32,682 nt of DNA from Prolixibacteraceae bacterium (GCA_029975525.1 JARKOX010000155.1:1-32682), one strand, 5' to 3'. Counted from the first letter of the stretch, positions 16,975 to 28,423 are shown. The notes: generated by a model from the letters alone, not told the origin. Program-made: numbers and translations.

Positions 16975-18018
16975 TTATTGGTGCGGGCGCAGTTTTCTGA
17001 CTGTTTCGCCGGTTCTCCACATTTCTGATTCGCGGAGCTCTTTCAGTTCCAGTTCCAGTTTTTCACGGTAATCGGGTTTGCTGTTCGAATCGATGGAGCG
17101 CTGGGCTTCATTGCCGGCAGCCACTTCTTTGTACAACTCTTCGAAAACCGGTTTGCTGGCATCACGGAATTTTTTCCACCAGTCGAGGGCGCCGCGCTGT
17201 GCCGTGGTCGAGCAGTTGGCATACATCCAGTCCATGCCGTTTTCGGCCACCAGCGGCATCAGGCTTTGGGTGAGCTCTTCCACCGTTTCGTTGAAAGCTT
17301 CGGAAGGAGAGTGGCCGTTGCTGCGCAGCACTTCATACTGGGCGGCAAAAATTCCCTGGATAGCGCCCATCAAAGTACCCCGTTCGCCAGTCAGGTCGGA
17401 GTAAACTTCGCGTTTGAAGTCGGTTTCGAAGAGGTATCCCGATCCGATGCCGATTCCCAGGGCAACTACACGTTCCCAGGCGCGGCCGGTGGCATCCTGG
17501 AAGATGGCGTAGCTGGAGTTCAGTCCCCGTCCTTCCAGGAACATCCTGCGCAGGCTGGTTCCCGATCCTTTGGGGGCAACCAGGATGACATCTACGTCGG
17601 CCGGCGGAATGATGCCGGTCCGTTCTTTATAGGTGATTCCGAAACCGTGCGAGAAATAGAGCGCTTTTCCTGTGGTCAGGAATTTTTTCACCGTAGGCCA
17701 GAGGGTAATCTGACCGGCGTCGGAGAGCAGGTACTGGATCACTGTTCCGCGCTGGCAAGCTTCTTCAATTTCAAAAAGTGTTTCTCCGGGGACCCAGCCG
17801 TCGGCCACCGCTTTGTCCCAGGTTTTTGAATTTTTGCGCTGTCCGATGATCACCTTAAACCCGTTGTCGCGCAGGTTTAAGGCCTGGCCGGGGCCCTGAA
17901 CCCCGTACCCGATGATTGCAATAACTTCGTCTTTCAGGATCTCCTGTGCTTTTGCCAACGGAAATTCCTCCCGTGTTACCACGTTCTCCTCTACACCGCC
18001 AAAATTAATTTTAGCCAT
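16975..18018 (-). CDS. ilvC: Ketol-acid reductoisomerase (IlvC)
   Basis: The 347-residue enzyme converts acetolactate or acetohydroxybutyrate to the dihydroxy acids, using NAD(P)H and Mg2+, in Val/Ile/Leu synthesis. The Rossmann nucleotide-binding loop is GYGVQGPGQALNLRDNG (37-53). The following segment, IGQRKNSKTW, has Arg, Lys and Ser residues that suit NADPH. Further landmarks are SHGFGITY, VAPKGSGTSLR, SDLTGERGTLMGAIQG (acidic metal ligands), and NCSTTAQRGALDW. Its length is that of short (class I) enzymes. The PGQ variant of the usual GSQGHA-type loop is typical of Bacteroidota IlvC, not a defect. It is the last gene of the operon, 55 nt after ilvN. Confidence 0.97.
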   Translation of the reverse strand: MAKINFGGVEENVVTREEFPLAKAQEILKDEVIAIIGYGVQGPGQALNLRDNGFKVIIGQRKNSKTWDKAVADGWVPGETLFEIEEACQRGTVIQYLLSDAGQITLWPTVKKFLTTGKALYFSHGFGITYKERTGIIPPADVDVILVAPKGSGTSLRRMFLEGRGLNSSYAIFQDATGRAWERVVALGIGIGSGYLFETDFKREVYSDLTGERGTLMGAIQGIFAAQYEVLRSNGHSPSEAFNETVEELTQSLMPLVAENGMDWMYANCSTTAQRGALDWWKKFRDASKPVFEELYKEVAAGNEAQRSIDSNSKPDYREKLELELKELRESEMWRTGETVRKLRPHQ

Positions 18019-18073
18019 AATTCAAATTTTTAATAATTCTGTTACGTATTCTGTTGTTTCAAAAATAATCAGA

Positions 18074-18616
18074 TTAATCCATGCTTTCCAGAAAAGCGTC
18101 GCGTTCTCTCAGAAATTCGGAGAGGCGTTCGATGGGGTCGCGGGTGAGGGCTACCCGGCCCGAACGGGTGAACTGCATCACTTTGAACTGGTTGAGCTCT
18201 TCAAACAGCGCCTTGGTCTCCTCTTTGTAGCCGGTTTTTTCGATCATGGTATATTCCCGGGTGATTTCGAGGATGCGGGCGCCGGCCCGGCGTACGATCT
18301 GTTCGACCTGGTCGCTGTCGTACAAAGCTTCGGTAGGCACTTTGTAAAGGGCAATTTCCTGGAAGACCATCTCTTCGTTGGTGTGGTAAAACGCCCTGAT
18401 CACGTCGATCAGCTTTTCGATCTGAGCCACCACTTTTTTGACCGTATCTTCGGTGGTGGTAACCACCACGATAAATTTGTAAACACCTTCAATGGCCGAT
18501 TCGGAAACGATCAGGCTGTCGATGTTGATTTTTCTCCGGGTAAAAACGATGGTTATCCGGTTCAGTAACCCAATGTGGTTTTCTGAGAAGATGGTGATGT
18601 TATACTCGCGTTTCAT
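18074..18616 (-). CDS. ilvN: Acetolactate synthase small (regulatory) subunit
   Basis: The 180-residue protein has an N-terminal ACT domain (about 3-78: YNITIFSENHIGLLNRITIVFTRR, NIDSLIVSESAIEG) that in this family binds valine for feedback inhibition, followed by the C-terminal domain (about 85-165) that completes the regulatory subunit. It associates with the IlvB catalytic subunit encoded immediately upstream (42-nt gap). Some annotations name it ilvH; I use ilvN because it follows ilvB. The start at ATG 18616 gives the normal MKREYNITI opening. The sequence shows no truncation. Confidence 0.95.
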   Translation of the reverse strand: MKREYNITIFSENHIGLLNRITIVFTRRKINIDSLIVSESAIEGVYKFIVVVTTTEDTVKKVVAQIEKLIDVIRAFYHTNEEMVFQEIALYKVPTEALYDSDQVEQIVRRAGARILEITREYTMIEKTGYKEETKALFEELNQFKVMQFTRSGRVALTRDPIERLSEFLRERDAFLESMD

Positions 18617-18658
18617 GATATTTGTGTTTAAACTGCTCCTGATTTTAATTTCTAAAAA

Positions 18659-20356
18659 TTACGGTTCGAGCATAATTTCAGAGACCGATGCTCCGGCGGG
18701 AACCATGGGGAAAACGTTGTCCTCTTTTTCGACCACAACTTCCAGCAGGTAAGGGCCGGGATATTCGGCCATTTCGCGGATAGCCGCCTGAAGGTTTTCG
18801 CGTTGGTCGACTTTCTGCCCCGGAATTCCAAACCCTTTTCCGATCATGATAAAGTCGGGGTTTTGCAGTTCGGTGAAGGAGTAGCGTTTTTCGAAGAACA
18901 ATTGTTGCCACTGGCGCACCATTCCGAGGAAGTTGTTGTTGAGCAGCACAATTTTTATGGGTAGTTTATTTTGGGCGATGGTGCCCAGCTCCTGGATAGT
19001 CATCTGGAAGCCGCCGTCGCCGATCATGGCCACAACGGTGCGGTCGGGAGCGGCAATCTGCGCCCCGATACTGGCCGGAAGGGCGTATCCCATCGTTCCC
19101 AGGCCACCCGACGTAACGTTGCTTTTCGAGCGTTTGAATTTGAAATAGCGCGAAGCAATCATTTGCTGCTGGCCCACGTCGGTAACCAGGATCGCATCGT
19201 GGCCGGTCGCCTCAGAAACCATCCGGACCACTTCGCCCATTGTCAATCCGGGTTTTTCCGGATGCAGGTCTTTTTCGATCACTTTTTCATATTCAACTTG
19301 GTCGGCCTGGCGGAATTCGTTGACCCACTCGGTGTGCGAGTTGGCCTTCACATTCTGGGTGAGCATTTTCAACGCTTTTTTGGCGTCGCCAATAACCGGA
19401 ACCGTAGTTTTGATGATCTTGTTAATCTCTGCCGGATCGATTTCGATGTGAATGATCCTGGCTTTTTTGGCGTAGGTGGAGACTTTGCCGGTTACCCGGT
19501 CGTCGAAGCGCATCCCCACCGCGATGATGAGATCGGCCTCGTTGGTTTTGATGTTGGGGCCGTAGTTGCCATGCATTCCCAGCATCCCCACATTCAGCGG
19601 ATGATCGGAGGGAAGGGCCGACAGGCCCAGCAGGGTCCAGGCGGCCGGAATGCCCGTTTTTTCCACAAAGGCTTTCAGTTCATCTTCGGCATTTGCGATG
19701 ATCACGCCGTGTCCAAACAGCAACAGCGGTTTTTTTGCTTCATCAATCAGTTCGGCAGCCGCTTTTACCTGGAAGGGATCGACCGGTATTTCGGGAATGT
19801 AGCTTCTGACTTTCGTGCACTTTTTGTACTCGAATTCCAGTTCGCCGAATTGGGCGTCTTTGGTAATGTCGATCAAAACCGGTCCGGGACGGCCGGTTTG
19901 GGCAATGTAAAAGGCCTGGGCAATCACTCCCGGAATTTCATCGGGCGAGGTGATCTGGTAGTTCCACTTGGTCACCGGCATGGAGATGCCCACCACGTCT
20001 GATTCCTGGAAGGCGTCGGTTCCCAGCAGCGGCGACGAAACCTGGCCGGTGATACACACCATGGGGACCGAGTCGATCATCGCATCGGCAATACCGGTGA
20101 TCAGGTTGGTTGCTCCCGGCCCCGAGGTGGCAATACAGACGCCCGCACGGCCGGTGACGCGGGCATAGCCTTCGGCAGCGTGGGCAGCGCCCTGTTCGTG
20201 CCGGGTTAATATGTGGGTGATCTTTTTGTCGTAGTCGTACAATGCGTCGTACACCGGCATAATTGCTCCGCCGGGGTATCCGAAAATGGTATCTACGCCT
20301 TCTTCCAGAAGCGATAAAATAACCGCTTCAGATCCGGTAACTTTAACTTTAGCCAT
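18659..20356 (-). CDS. ilvB: Acetolactate synthase large (catalytic) subunit
   Basis: The 565-residue ThDP- and FAD-dependent enzyme condenses pyruvate with pyruvate or 2-ketobutyrate, the committed step of Val/Leu/Ile synthesis. The catalytic Glu54 that activates ThDP lies in LTRHEQGAAHAAEGYARVTG. The N-terminal domain has FGYPGGAIMPVYD and ATSGPGATN. The ThDP/Mg motif starts at GDG (446-448) and runs to LLNNN. Domain order is PYR (about 4-170), central FAD-binding (about 190-330), and PP (about 370-550). Length matches the family. It lies 44 nt after ilvD and 42 nt before ilvN, all on one strand, consistent with one transcript controlled by the attenuator upstream of ilvD. Confidence 0.97.
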   Translation of the reverse strand: MAKVKVTGSEAVILSLLEEGVDTIFGYPGGAIMPVYDALYDYDKKITHILTRHEQGAAHAAEGYARVTGRAGVCIATSGPGATNLITGIADAMIDSVPMVCITGQVSSPLLGTDAFQESDVVGISMPVTKWNYQITSPDEIPGVIAQAFYIAQTGRPGPVLIDITKDAQFGELEFEYKKCTKVRSYIPEIPVDPFQVKAAAELIDEAKKPLLLFGHGVIIANAEDELKAFVEKTGIPAAWTLLGLSALPSDHPLNVGMLGMHGNYGPNIKTNEADLIIAVGMRFDDRVTGKVSTYAKKARIIHIEIDPAEINKIIKTTVPVIGDAKKALKMLTQNVKANSHTEWVNEFRQADQVEYEKVIEKDLHPEKPGLTMGEVVRMVSEATGHDAILVTDVGQQQMIASRYFKFKRSKSNVTSGGLGTMGYALPASIGAQIAAPDRTVVAMIGDGGFQMTIQELGTIAQNKLPIKIVLLNNNFLGMVRQWQQLFFEKRYSFTELQNPDFIMIGKGFGIPGQKVDQRENLQAAIREMAEYPGPYLLEVVVEKEDNVFPMVPAGASVSEIMLEP

Positions 20357-20400
20357 GTTTTTCAGATTTTATGAACTACTTGTTTTTATGTTGTTTTTAC

Positions 20401-22230
20401 TCAGTCGATCAGTCTGACAGCCCCTTTGTCGGCCGATGAAACCAGGCTCGCATAAGCCCGCAGTGCTTTTGAAACCTCCCGTTTGCGTGGGGCTGGTTTG
20501 AAGGCCTCGGCTCCCTTGGCCTCTTCGGCTGTGCGTCTTGCCACCATCTCTTCTTCGGAAATCATCAGGTTGATTTGCCGTTTGACGATGTCAATCTCGA
20601 TGGAATCTCCGTCGCAGACCAGTCCGATTGCTCCGCCGGCAGCAGCTTCGGGCGATACGTGCCCGATCGACAGCCCCGAGGTACCCCCCGAGAATCGTCC
20701 GTCGGTGATCAGCGCGCACTGTTTGTCGAGTTTCATCGATTTCAGGTACGAAGTGGGATAGAGCATCTCCTGCATGCCGGGGCCGCCTTTGGGCCCTTCG
20801 TACCGGATAACCACCACGTCGCCCGCCTGAACACGGTCACCCAGAATTCCGTTGCAGGCAGCTTCCTGCGAATCGAAAACCCTGGCTGTTCCTGAAAAAC
20901 GGAAGATCGACGAATCAACGCCGGCTGTTTTGACAATACACCCGTTGGGGGCAATGTTCCCGTAGAGAACAGCTAACCCGCCGTCCTGGTTGTAGGCATT
21001 TGCAATATTCCGGATACACCCTTGCTGACGGTCGAGGTCGAGGGCGGGATAGTAGTTTTCCTGCGAGCCCATTACCAGGTTTCGTCCGCCGCCGGGAGCT
21101 GACCGGTAGCGGCGGAAAGCATCTTCGGAGGCCGTTTCCCGGGCGACATCGTATTGGGCAATGGCCTGCGCCATTGTTTTTCCGTCAATGCGGGGGACCG
21201 AGGTGTCGAGCAGGCCGCCTTTTTCCAGTTCGCCGAGAATAGCGAGGATCCCGCCGGCGCGGTTTACATCCTGGATATGGTAGTGAGAGTTGGGCGAAAC
21301 TTTACAAAGATTGGGCGTTTGGCGCGACAGCCGGTCGATGTCTTTCATTGAAAAATCGACGCCGGCTTCCCAGGCAATGGCCAGTAAGTGTAGAACGGTG
21401 TTGGTAGATCCGCCCATGGCAATGTCGAGTTTCATGGCGTTGTAAAAAGACGCTTTTGTGGCAATATTTCTGGGGAGAACCGATTCGTCGCCGTCGCGGT
21501 AGTAAGCCCAGGTTGCCTCTACAATACGGTGGGCTGCTTCTTCAAAAAGTTTTTTGCGGTTGGCATGTGTGGCCACAATGGTACCGTTTCCGGGCAGTGC
21601 CAGGCCAATGGCTTCAGCCAGGCAGTTCATGGAGTTGGCTGTAAACATCCCGCTGCATGAGCCGCAGGTTGGACATGCTTTTTGTTCGATTACCGACAGC
21701 TCTTCTTCAGAAACCTCCTGGTCGGCAGCCATCACCATCGCATCGACCAGGTCGTAGTGCTTCCCGGCCACTTCGCCGGCTTCCATCGGGCCTCCCGATA
21801 CAAAGATGGCCGGTATGTTGAGTCGCATGGCTGCCATGAGCATTCCGGGGGTAATTTTGTCACAATTCGAGATGCAGACCATTGCATCGGCGCGGTGGGC
21901 GTTGCACATGTATTCCACACTGTCGGCAATAACATCGCGCGAGGGGAGGGAGTAAAGCATCCCGTCGTGGCCCATCGCTATGCCGTCGTCGATGGCGATG
22001 GTGTTGAACTCGGCGGCAAAACAGCCCTGCTGTTCGATAATGGATTTGATGTACTGGCCGATGTGGTGGAGGTGAACATGCCCGGGGACGAACTGGGTGA
22101 ATGAGTTGACAATAGCGATGACCGGTTTGCCAAAGTGCTCTTCCTTCATCCCGTTGGCCCGCCACAGGCTGCGTGCCCCGGCCATTCTGCGGCCTTGCGT
22201 TGTGGTGTCGCTTCGCAATACTTTTTTCAT
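20401..22230 (-). CDS. ilvD: Dihydroxy-acid dehydratase (IlvD)
   Basis: The 609-residue iron-sulphur enzyme dehydrates dihydroxyisovalerate and dihydroxymethylvalerate to the 2-keto acids. Cluster-ligand cysteines are visible in [10 protein letters not shown] (Cys123) and [18 protein letters not shown] (Cys192 region). The metal-binding segment is [12 protein letters not shown] (80-91), and the C-terminal half has the expected [22 protein letters not shown] motif. Length is normal for the ilvD/edd family, and the [11 protein letters not shown] form indicates IlvD rather than Edd. It is the first structural gene of the operon, preceded by a leader peptide and a rho-independent terminator whose T-run ends only 25 nt before the ATG. 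Expression should therefore depend on read-through of that terminator. Confidence 0.97.
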   Translation of the reverse strand: MKKVLRSDTTTQGRRMAGARSLWRANGMKEEHFGKPVIAIVNSFTQFVPGHVHLHHIGQYIKSIIEQQGCFAAEFNTIAIDDGIAMGHDGMLYSLPSRDVIADSVEYMCNAHRADAMVCISNCDKITPGMLMAAMRLNIPAIFVSGGPMEAGEVAGKHYDLVDAMVMAADQEVSEEELSVIEQKACPTCGSCSGMFTANSMNCLAEAIGLALPGNGTIVATHANRKKLFEEAAHRIVEATWAYYRDGDESVLPRNIATKASFYNAMKLDIAMGGSTNTVLHLLAIAWEAGVDFSMKDIDRLSRQTPNLCKVSPNSHYHIQDVNRAGGILAILGELEKGGLLDTSVPRIDGKTMAQAIAQYDVARETASEDAFRRYRSAPGGGRNLVMGSQENYYPALDLDRQQGCIRNIANAYNQDGGLAVLYGNIAPNGCIVKTAGVDSSIFRFSGTARVFDSQEAACNGILGDRVQAGDVVVIRYEGPKGGPGMQEMLYPTSYLKSMKLDKQCALITDGRFSGGTSGLSIGHVSPEAAAGGAIGLVCDGDSIEIDIVKRQINLMISEEEMVARRTAEEAKGAEAFKPAPRKREVSKALRAYASLVSSADKGAVRLID

Positions 22231-22254
22231 GTGCCCTCTTTATTTTATTTAAAT

Positions 22255-22327
22255 AAAAAAGCCTTCCCCGATTTCTGAGAAAGGCCCGTATATTTTTTTG
22301 ATTCTACACAATAAGACAGCCTCCCTC
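22255..22327 (-). promoter_or_regulatory. Transcription attenuator of the ilv operon (antiterminator plus terminator)
   Basis: On the - strand the terminator stem is 22285-22277 pairing with 22269-22261 (9 bp with two T.G pairs, 7-nt loop), followed by six T (22260-22255). A competing antiterminator arm, GAGGGAGGC at 22327-22319, can pair along its full 9 nt (two G.T) with the terminator's 5' arm, so only one structure can form. The antiterminator arm begins inside the leader-peptide stop codon. A ribosome finishing the leader would cover it and allow termination. A ribosome stalled at the Ile/Leu/Val codons would leave it free. A second, weaker copy, GGAGGCTG, lies at 22334-22327. The layout follows the classical ilv/leu attenuation mechanism. 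Pairings were worked out by eye. Confidence 0.88.
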
Positions 22328-22385
22328 AGCCTCCGCTAAGAATGACCACCACAATTAGAATGTATGTAAAAAACAAATTCATCAT
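22326..22385 (-). CDS. ilv operon leader peptide (19 aa, Ile/Leu/Val-rich)
   Basis: A short frame starting with two ATG codons encodes MMNLFFTYILIVVVILSGG and stops at TGA (22328-22326). Nine of 19 residues are branched-chain, eight of them consecutive (I-L-I-V-V-V-I-L), covering all three end products of the ilv pathway. No Shine-Dalgarno sequence is evident, as is common in Bacteroidota; the upstream sequence is AT-rich. The stop codon overlaps the antiterminator arm. The peptide is taken to have no function except to time ribosome position. It is far too short for ordinary gene finding, but composition, position 96 nt before ilvD, and the coupled hairpins make chance unlikely. Confidence 0.88.
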   Translation of the reverse strand: MMNLFFTYILIVVVILSGG

Positions 22386-22691
22386 TTTGATATTGAGCTG
22401 TTTATTGTCTACGGTGTGACCTGCTTGTTGGGTATTAAGTCAACCCCGGAGATGTCAAAAAACGTGTTGTACGGCAGCAAATGTAAAAATTAATTTTAAA
22501 ATCAAAAATGAAATGAAAGCTAAAACTGAGTTTAAGTGAAAAAAATTAACTAAGGATGTGTTTTTTGTTAGAGTTTAAATATGGATGTTTTTTGTTTTAT
22601 CTGTTTTGTTGTTGATAATGAATTTATTAAGCATGAATGGTTTTAGCAGGAGATTCATTGGCAAGAATGGAATAAAAAAACGAAGTGTTCA
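22386..22691. other. AT-rich intergenic gap between the ilv leader and ligA
   Basis: Besides the ilv promoter, this 306-nt stretch holds no open frame or RNA gene that I can support. The part next to ligA (about 22500-22690) is very AT-rich. No convincing terminator for ligA was found: the T-run read on the - strand at 22674-22680 is not preceded by a good stem. Confidence 0.6.
22478..22506 (-). promoter_or_regulatory. Bacteroidota-type promoter of the ilv operon
   Basis: The -7 element TACATTTG (22485-22478) matches the Bacteroidota consensus TAnnTTTG exactly, and a TTTG at 22506-22503 lies 17 nt upstream as the -33 element. The expected transcript start is near 22471, giving a leader of about 240 nt before ilvD and about 85 nt before the leader-peptide ATG. 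The consensus is established knowledge; its use here is inferred. Confidence 0.65.
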
Positions 22692-25494
<2,803 letters not shown>

Positions 25495-25660
25495 GGTTTT
25501 TGGTTTTGAAAACTTACTGCAAGTTAGCCGATTCTTGTTTTTTTACAAATACGTCCCAGCTGCTTTTGAATAGAAATCAGGTGAAATAACGGCCGGAATT
25601 TCAGGCTATTTCTCTCTCCGGATGCGTTTTGACAATTGAGAAAAAAGGAGCAGCCACAAG

Positions 25661-26143
25661 TCATGACACAATCAGTTTTGCAAAGAAATACCAGGTCATC
25701 ATCCCCGAAGCGATGAGCTTGAGCAGGGTGGCCAATAAAAAGCCGGCAAAAGATCCAAATCCCGATTTCAGGGCGTCGGCGGCCTGTTTGCCCAGTGTGA
25801 GCTCGCCGATTACGGCGCCGACAAACGGACCGATGATGATTCCGAAAGGAGGAAAAAAGAACAGGCCTGCAACCAGCCCGATCACACTTCCCCATATTCC
25901 GCGTCGGCTGCCGCCAAATTTTTTGGTGCCCCACGCCGGAATGATATAATCCAGCAGGTATACAACCGTGGTGATTACCGCCCAGGTGATCAGAAAGCGA
26001 GTGGTGAACTGGTATGCCGAAGTAACGTGCAGCAGCAACAGGGCTGCGTAATTCAGCGGCGGCCCGGGCAGTACCGGTAAAACGCAGCCGGCAATACCGG
26101 CCACCAGCAACACGATCCCGAGAGCGATCAGAAAATAGTCCAT
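25661..26143 (-). CDS. DUF456 family integral membrane protein
   Basis: The 160-residue protein is almost entirely hydrophobic, with about four to five predicted membrane helices (roughly 3-22, 27-45, 48-66, 85-118, 130-155). Landmarks typical of DUF456 are GCVLPVLPGPPLNYAALLLL near the N terminus, the charged GTKKFGGSRRGIWGSVIGLVAG loop, and the glycine-rich FGIIIGPFVGAVIGEL segment. The family has no established function. It is followed by a 166-nt gap and preceded by the CPBP protease gene (45 nt), possibly the same transcript. The ATG at 26143 begins directly with the first helix. Confidence 0.88.
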   Translation of the reverse strand: MDYFLIALGIVLLVAGIAGCVLPVLPGPPLNYAALLLLHVTSAYQFTTRFLITWAVITTVVYLLDYIIPAWGTKKFGGSRRGIWGSVIGLVAGLFFFPPFGIIIGPFVGAVIGELTLGKQAADALKSGFGSFAGFLLATLLKLIASGMMTWYFFAKLIVS

Positions 26144-26188
26144 CTTGTCAAAACAGAAAAGGTAAATATTGTAAATAAACGTTGTGTT

Positions 26189-27016
26189 TTATGCCGATGC
26201 CGGAGTTTTGGCGATTTTTTTCCGCCGGGTCAGCAAGATCATGGCGGCTACGGAGAGTAGCGTCAACCCGGTAGCGAGGTACAAAAATTCCGGTTTCGAC
26301 ATTTGCATTGCTGCCGTGGATTCAAATTTTTGCGAAAGGGTGATGGAGAGCAGCACCCATCCGTTGTTGAGTGCATGTCCCAGGATGCAAAGAGCGATGT
26401 TGCGGGTGCGGATCATCAGCCAGCCTAGCAGGATTCCCAATACAAAAGTGGCCGGAAACTGCCACGGGTTGAGATGGAACAGGGCAAACAGCAAACCCGA
26501 CATCAAAATGGCCGTAACCTTCGAATAGTTTCGCATGAGTCCGTGCATGATAACTCCCCTGAAGATCAGTTCTTCCACGATTGGCGCAACAAGGACGACC
26601 TTGAAAAAAGCTCCCCACAGGCCAAAGTCACTTTCAAAAATATTGTTGAAAAGTTCCCAGAACCAGGCCGGTGGCGGAAGGACTTTTTCAACCCCGGTAT
26701 TAACCTCGCCAATCAGCACGTGTGCCCCGACAAAAAAGAGCGCCAGCGGCAGGATGGTCAGCAGGTTGAATGGTTTCAGCGGGAAAACTTCCTTCAGCCG
26801 GCTGCCGGTTTTTCGAAATCCGTAATAAAGAATAAAAACCGTGGAACCAACTCCCAGGATTATCTTTTTCGCCGGATGGTAGAGGTAGTCGCTCCCCTTG
26901 TAATAATCGATCAGGGCCAGCGGAAAATCTACCAGCGTCTGAATAAATATATACAGGATTATCAGGTGAATAGACTGTAAAATGGTCGGATAGTATCTGT
27001 TTCTGAATTCCTCCAT
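26189..27016 (-). CDS. CPBP-family intramembrane glutamic protease (CAAX-protease-like)
   Basis: The 275-residue polytopic membrane protein has about seven to eight hydrophobic helices. The conserved family motifs are present: EELIFRG (Glu148, Glu149, Arg153), FALFHLNPWQF (His181) and LGHALNNG (His214), in the order seen in Rce1/Abi proteases. In eukaryotes the family removes the CAAX tail, and in bacteria members are linked to bacteriocin immunity or to unknown substrates. The target here is unknown. The C terminus has a final helix and a basic tail (RRKKIAK). It lies 45 nt before the DUF456 gene on the same strand and 128 nt after the CDF transporter stop. Confidence 0.9.
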   Translation of the reverse strand: MEEFRNRYYPTILQSIHLIILYIFIQTLVDFPLALIDYYKGSDYLYHPAKKIILGVGSTVFILYYGFRKTGSRLKEVFPLKPFNLLTILPLALFFVGAHVLIGEVNTGVEKVLPPPAWFWELFNNIFESDFGLWGAFFKVVLVAPIVEELIFRGVIMHGLMRNYSKVTAILMSGLLFALFHLNPWQFPATFVLGILLGWLMIRTRNIALCILGHALNNGWVLLSITLSQKFESTAAMQMSKPEFLYLATGLTLLSVAAMILLTRRKKIAKTPASA

Positions 27017-27144
27017 ACGCTTCTTTAACGCCTTTTATCGTTCTAAAGATATAACAATTTCGTCTCAGCCAACGGTTCCACCTGCTGCGGAAAGAGGTGC
27101 CGCCTGAACTTTGTCCCTCCTGGCCGCTTTGGGTTGGTCACGGT

Positions 27145-27999
27145 TTATTCGTCGGGCTCGGTGTGCACATGCACCACGCAGCGTTCCACAATGCGGCAGA
27201 TCTCTTTTTCGGCGCGGTGCGAAATTTCGTGCGCTTCCTGTATCGAGAGGCTGGGTTTGACGTGGATGTTAACCTCTACAAACGTGTCGGCGCCCGAGGT
27301 GCGGATGCGGATGTCGTGGAAATGGGTGATCTCTTCGATCTGCTGCAGGGCGGTTTCGATTTTCGAGAACGTTTGCGCCGGCGCTTTGTCAAGCAGCACG
27401 TCCATCGCACGTTTTCCAAGCCTGAAGGAGACCAGCAGCACAATCCCGGCAACCATCAGGGCGGCAACCGAGTCGGCGAAAAAGAGGCCGAACTGGGCAC
27501 AGATCAGTCCCAGCAAAACCACCGCCGAACTCCAGATGTCGGTCGAAAAGTGGAGGGCGTCGGCTTCGAGCGCCTGGCTGTTGTGTTTGCGGGCCACTTT
27601 ATAAAGGGCACGCGACCGCGAAATGTCGATGAGGATCGAACTGACCACCACGATGTAGCTCCACACCGTTACCTCGATGTGGGTTTCGCCGGTCAGCAGC
27701 CGGTTGGTTGCTTCATAAATGATCCAGCCGCAGGTGATCAGCAGCAGGAAAGTTTCGATAAGGGCCGAAAAGTTTTCGATTTTGCCGTGCCCGAAATGGT
27801 GTTCCCGGTCGGCGGGTTTATCGGATACACTGACTGAAAAATAGGTGATCGCCGCGGCTACCAGGTCAAGGCCTGAATGAAGAGCTTCGGAAAGGATCCC
27901 CAAACTGCCGGTTAACAGTCCGACGACCAACTTAAAGCCGGTGAGAAACACCGCCGCAACGACGGATGCAAATGCAACTTTTTTCTTCTCTTTTTTCAT
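27145..27999 (-). CDS. Cation diffusion facilitator (CDF) family metal exporter
   Basis: The 284-residue protein has six membrane helices in the first 200 residues and a cytoplasmic ferredoxin-like C-terminal domain (about 205-284, ending in HVHTEPDE). The two metal-site motifs are HSGLD in helix 2 (His41, Asp45) and HFSTD in helix 5 (His150, Asp154), the HxxxD/HxxxD arrangement usual in zinc exporters of the family. A loop with HHFGHGKIENF follows helix 2. The frame opens at GTG 28002, but the ATG at 27999 is preceded by an A/G-rich stretch and is the better start. A small histidine-rich secreted protein is encoded 16 nt upstream, which supports a transition-metal role. Zinc, iron or cobalt cannot be told apart from sequence alone. 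Confidence 0.93.
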   Translation of the reverse strand: MKKEKKKVAFASVVAAVFLTGFKLVVGLLTGSLGILSEALHSGLDLVAAAITYFSVSVSDKPADREHHFGHGKIENFSALIETFLLLITCGWIIYEATNRLLTGETHIEVTVWSYIVVVSSILIDISRSRALYKVARKHNSQALEADALHFSTDIWSSAVVLLGLICAQFGLFFADSVAALMVAGIVLLVSFRLGKRAMDVLLDKAPAQTFSKIETALQQIEEITHFHDIRIRTSGADTFVEVNIHVKPSLSIQEAHEISHRAEKEICRIVERCVVHVHTEPDE

Positions 28000-28015
28000 C
28001 ACTTCTTTTTTAGGT

Positions 28016-28348
28016 TCATTGAAAGCAGGTGGGGGCGGAGAAAGTGATGAACGGTTGGGGAGGCTGCCAAACCGACGCAGTAAATACCAGGTATGTCGCG
28101 TTTACAGGTTGTACGAGAAGGATTTTTTCAGAATCAGGAAGGATCAAGTTGAAAAGGTCCGGCTGAAGGATTTTATCCAGCGAATGAAAATGCGCGGGGC
28201 CTTCCACCTGGCCGGCGCCAGCGTTGTCCGGATGGTGATGCGCCACCCAGGACAGGTGAAAGTGTCCTCCGTCGGTCCAGCCCGAAACCAAGTCCGGCAA
28301 AAAAAGCAGCACCACGAAGACGACTGATATGGCTTTGATCCATCTCAT
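28016..28348 (-). CDS. Small histidine-rich secreted protein next to the CDF exporter
   Basis: The 110-residue protein from ATG 28348 begins with a signal peptide (about 1-23, RWIKAISVVFVVLLFLP). Seven histidines lie between residues 29 and 55: HFH at 29-31, HHH at 37-39, HFH at 53-55. The frame also opens four codons earlier at TTG 28360; the ATG is preferred. It ends 16 nt before the CDF start, so the pair are very likely co-transcribed. I know no named family. The pattern resembles the small His-rich periplasmic proteins seen beside metal exporters in Bacteroidota, and a role in binding metal before or after export is inferred. Reality of the gene is supported by the signal peptide, histidine clusters and spacing. 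Confidence 0.65.
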   Translation of the reverse strand: MRWIKAISVVFVVLLFLPDLVSGWTDGGHFHLSWVAHHHPDNAGAGQVEGPAHFHSLDKILQPDLFNLILPDSEKILLVQPVNATYLVFTASVWQPPQPFITFSAPTCFQ

Positions 28349-28423
28349 AACAACGGTCAAAAATAGAAGGAAAAAGGGAACTGGAAAAAGCCAGCCGGGA
28401 AAATATCGGGAAGCTGTTCTGCT

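Noticed and set aside
17266-17829. 187-codon open frame on the + strand inside ilvC
   Set aside because: Antisense to conserved IlvC sequence; composition alone explains it.
16975-18018. IlvC with GYGVQGPGQ in place of the common GYGSQGHA loop
   Set aside because: I first considered this a defect or a cofactor switch, but this form, together with the NFGGVEENVVTREEFPL start, is typical of Bacteroidota IlvC.
18971-20002. 343-codon open frame on the + strand across ilvB
   Set aside because: Lies entirely antisense to a clear ilvB with complete ThDP motifs. The translation has no recognisable motif and reflects codon bias in the real frame.
22386-22691. Possible T-box or amino-acid riboswitch upstream of ilvD
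   Set aside because: No T-box-like stem-loop or specifier arrangement was seen. The leader peptide with alternative hairpins explains the regulation.
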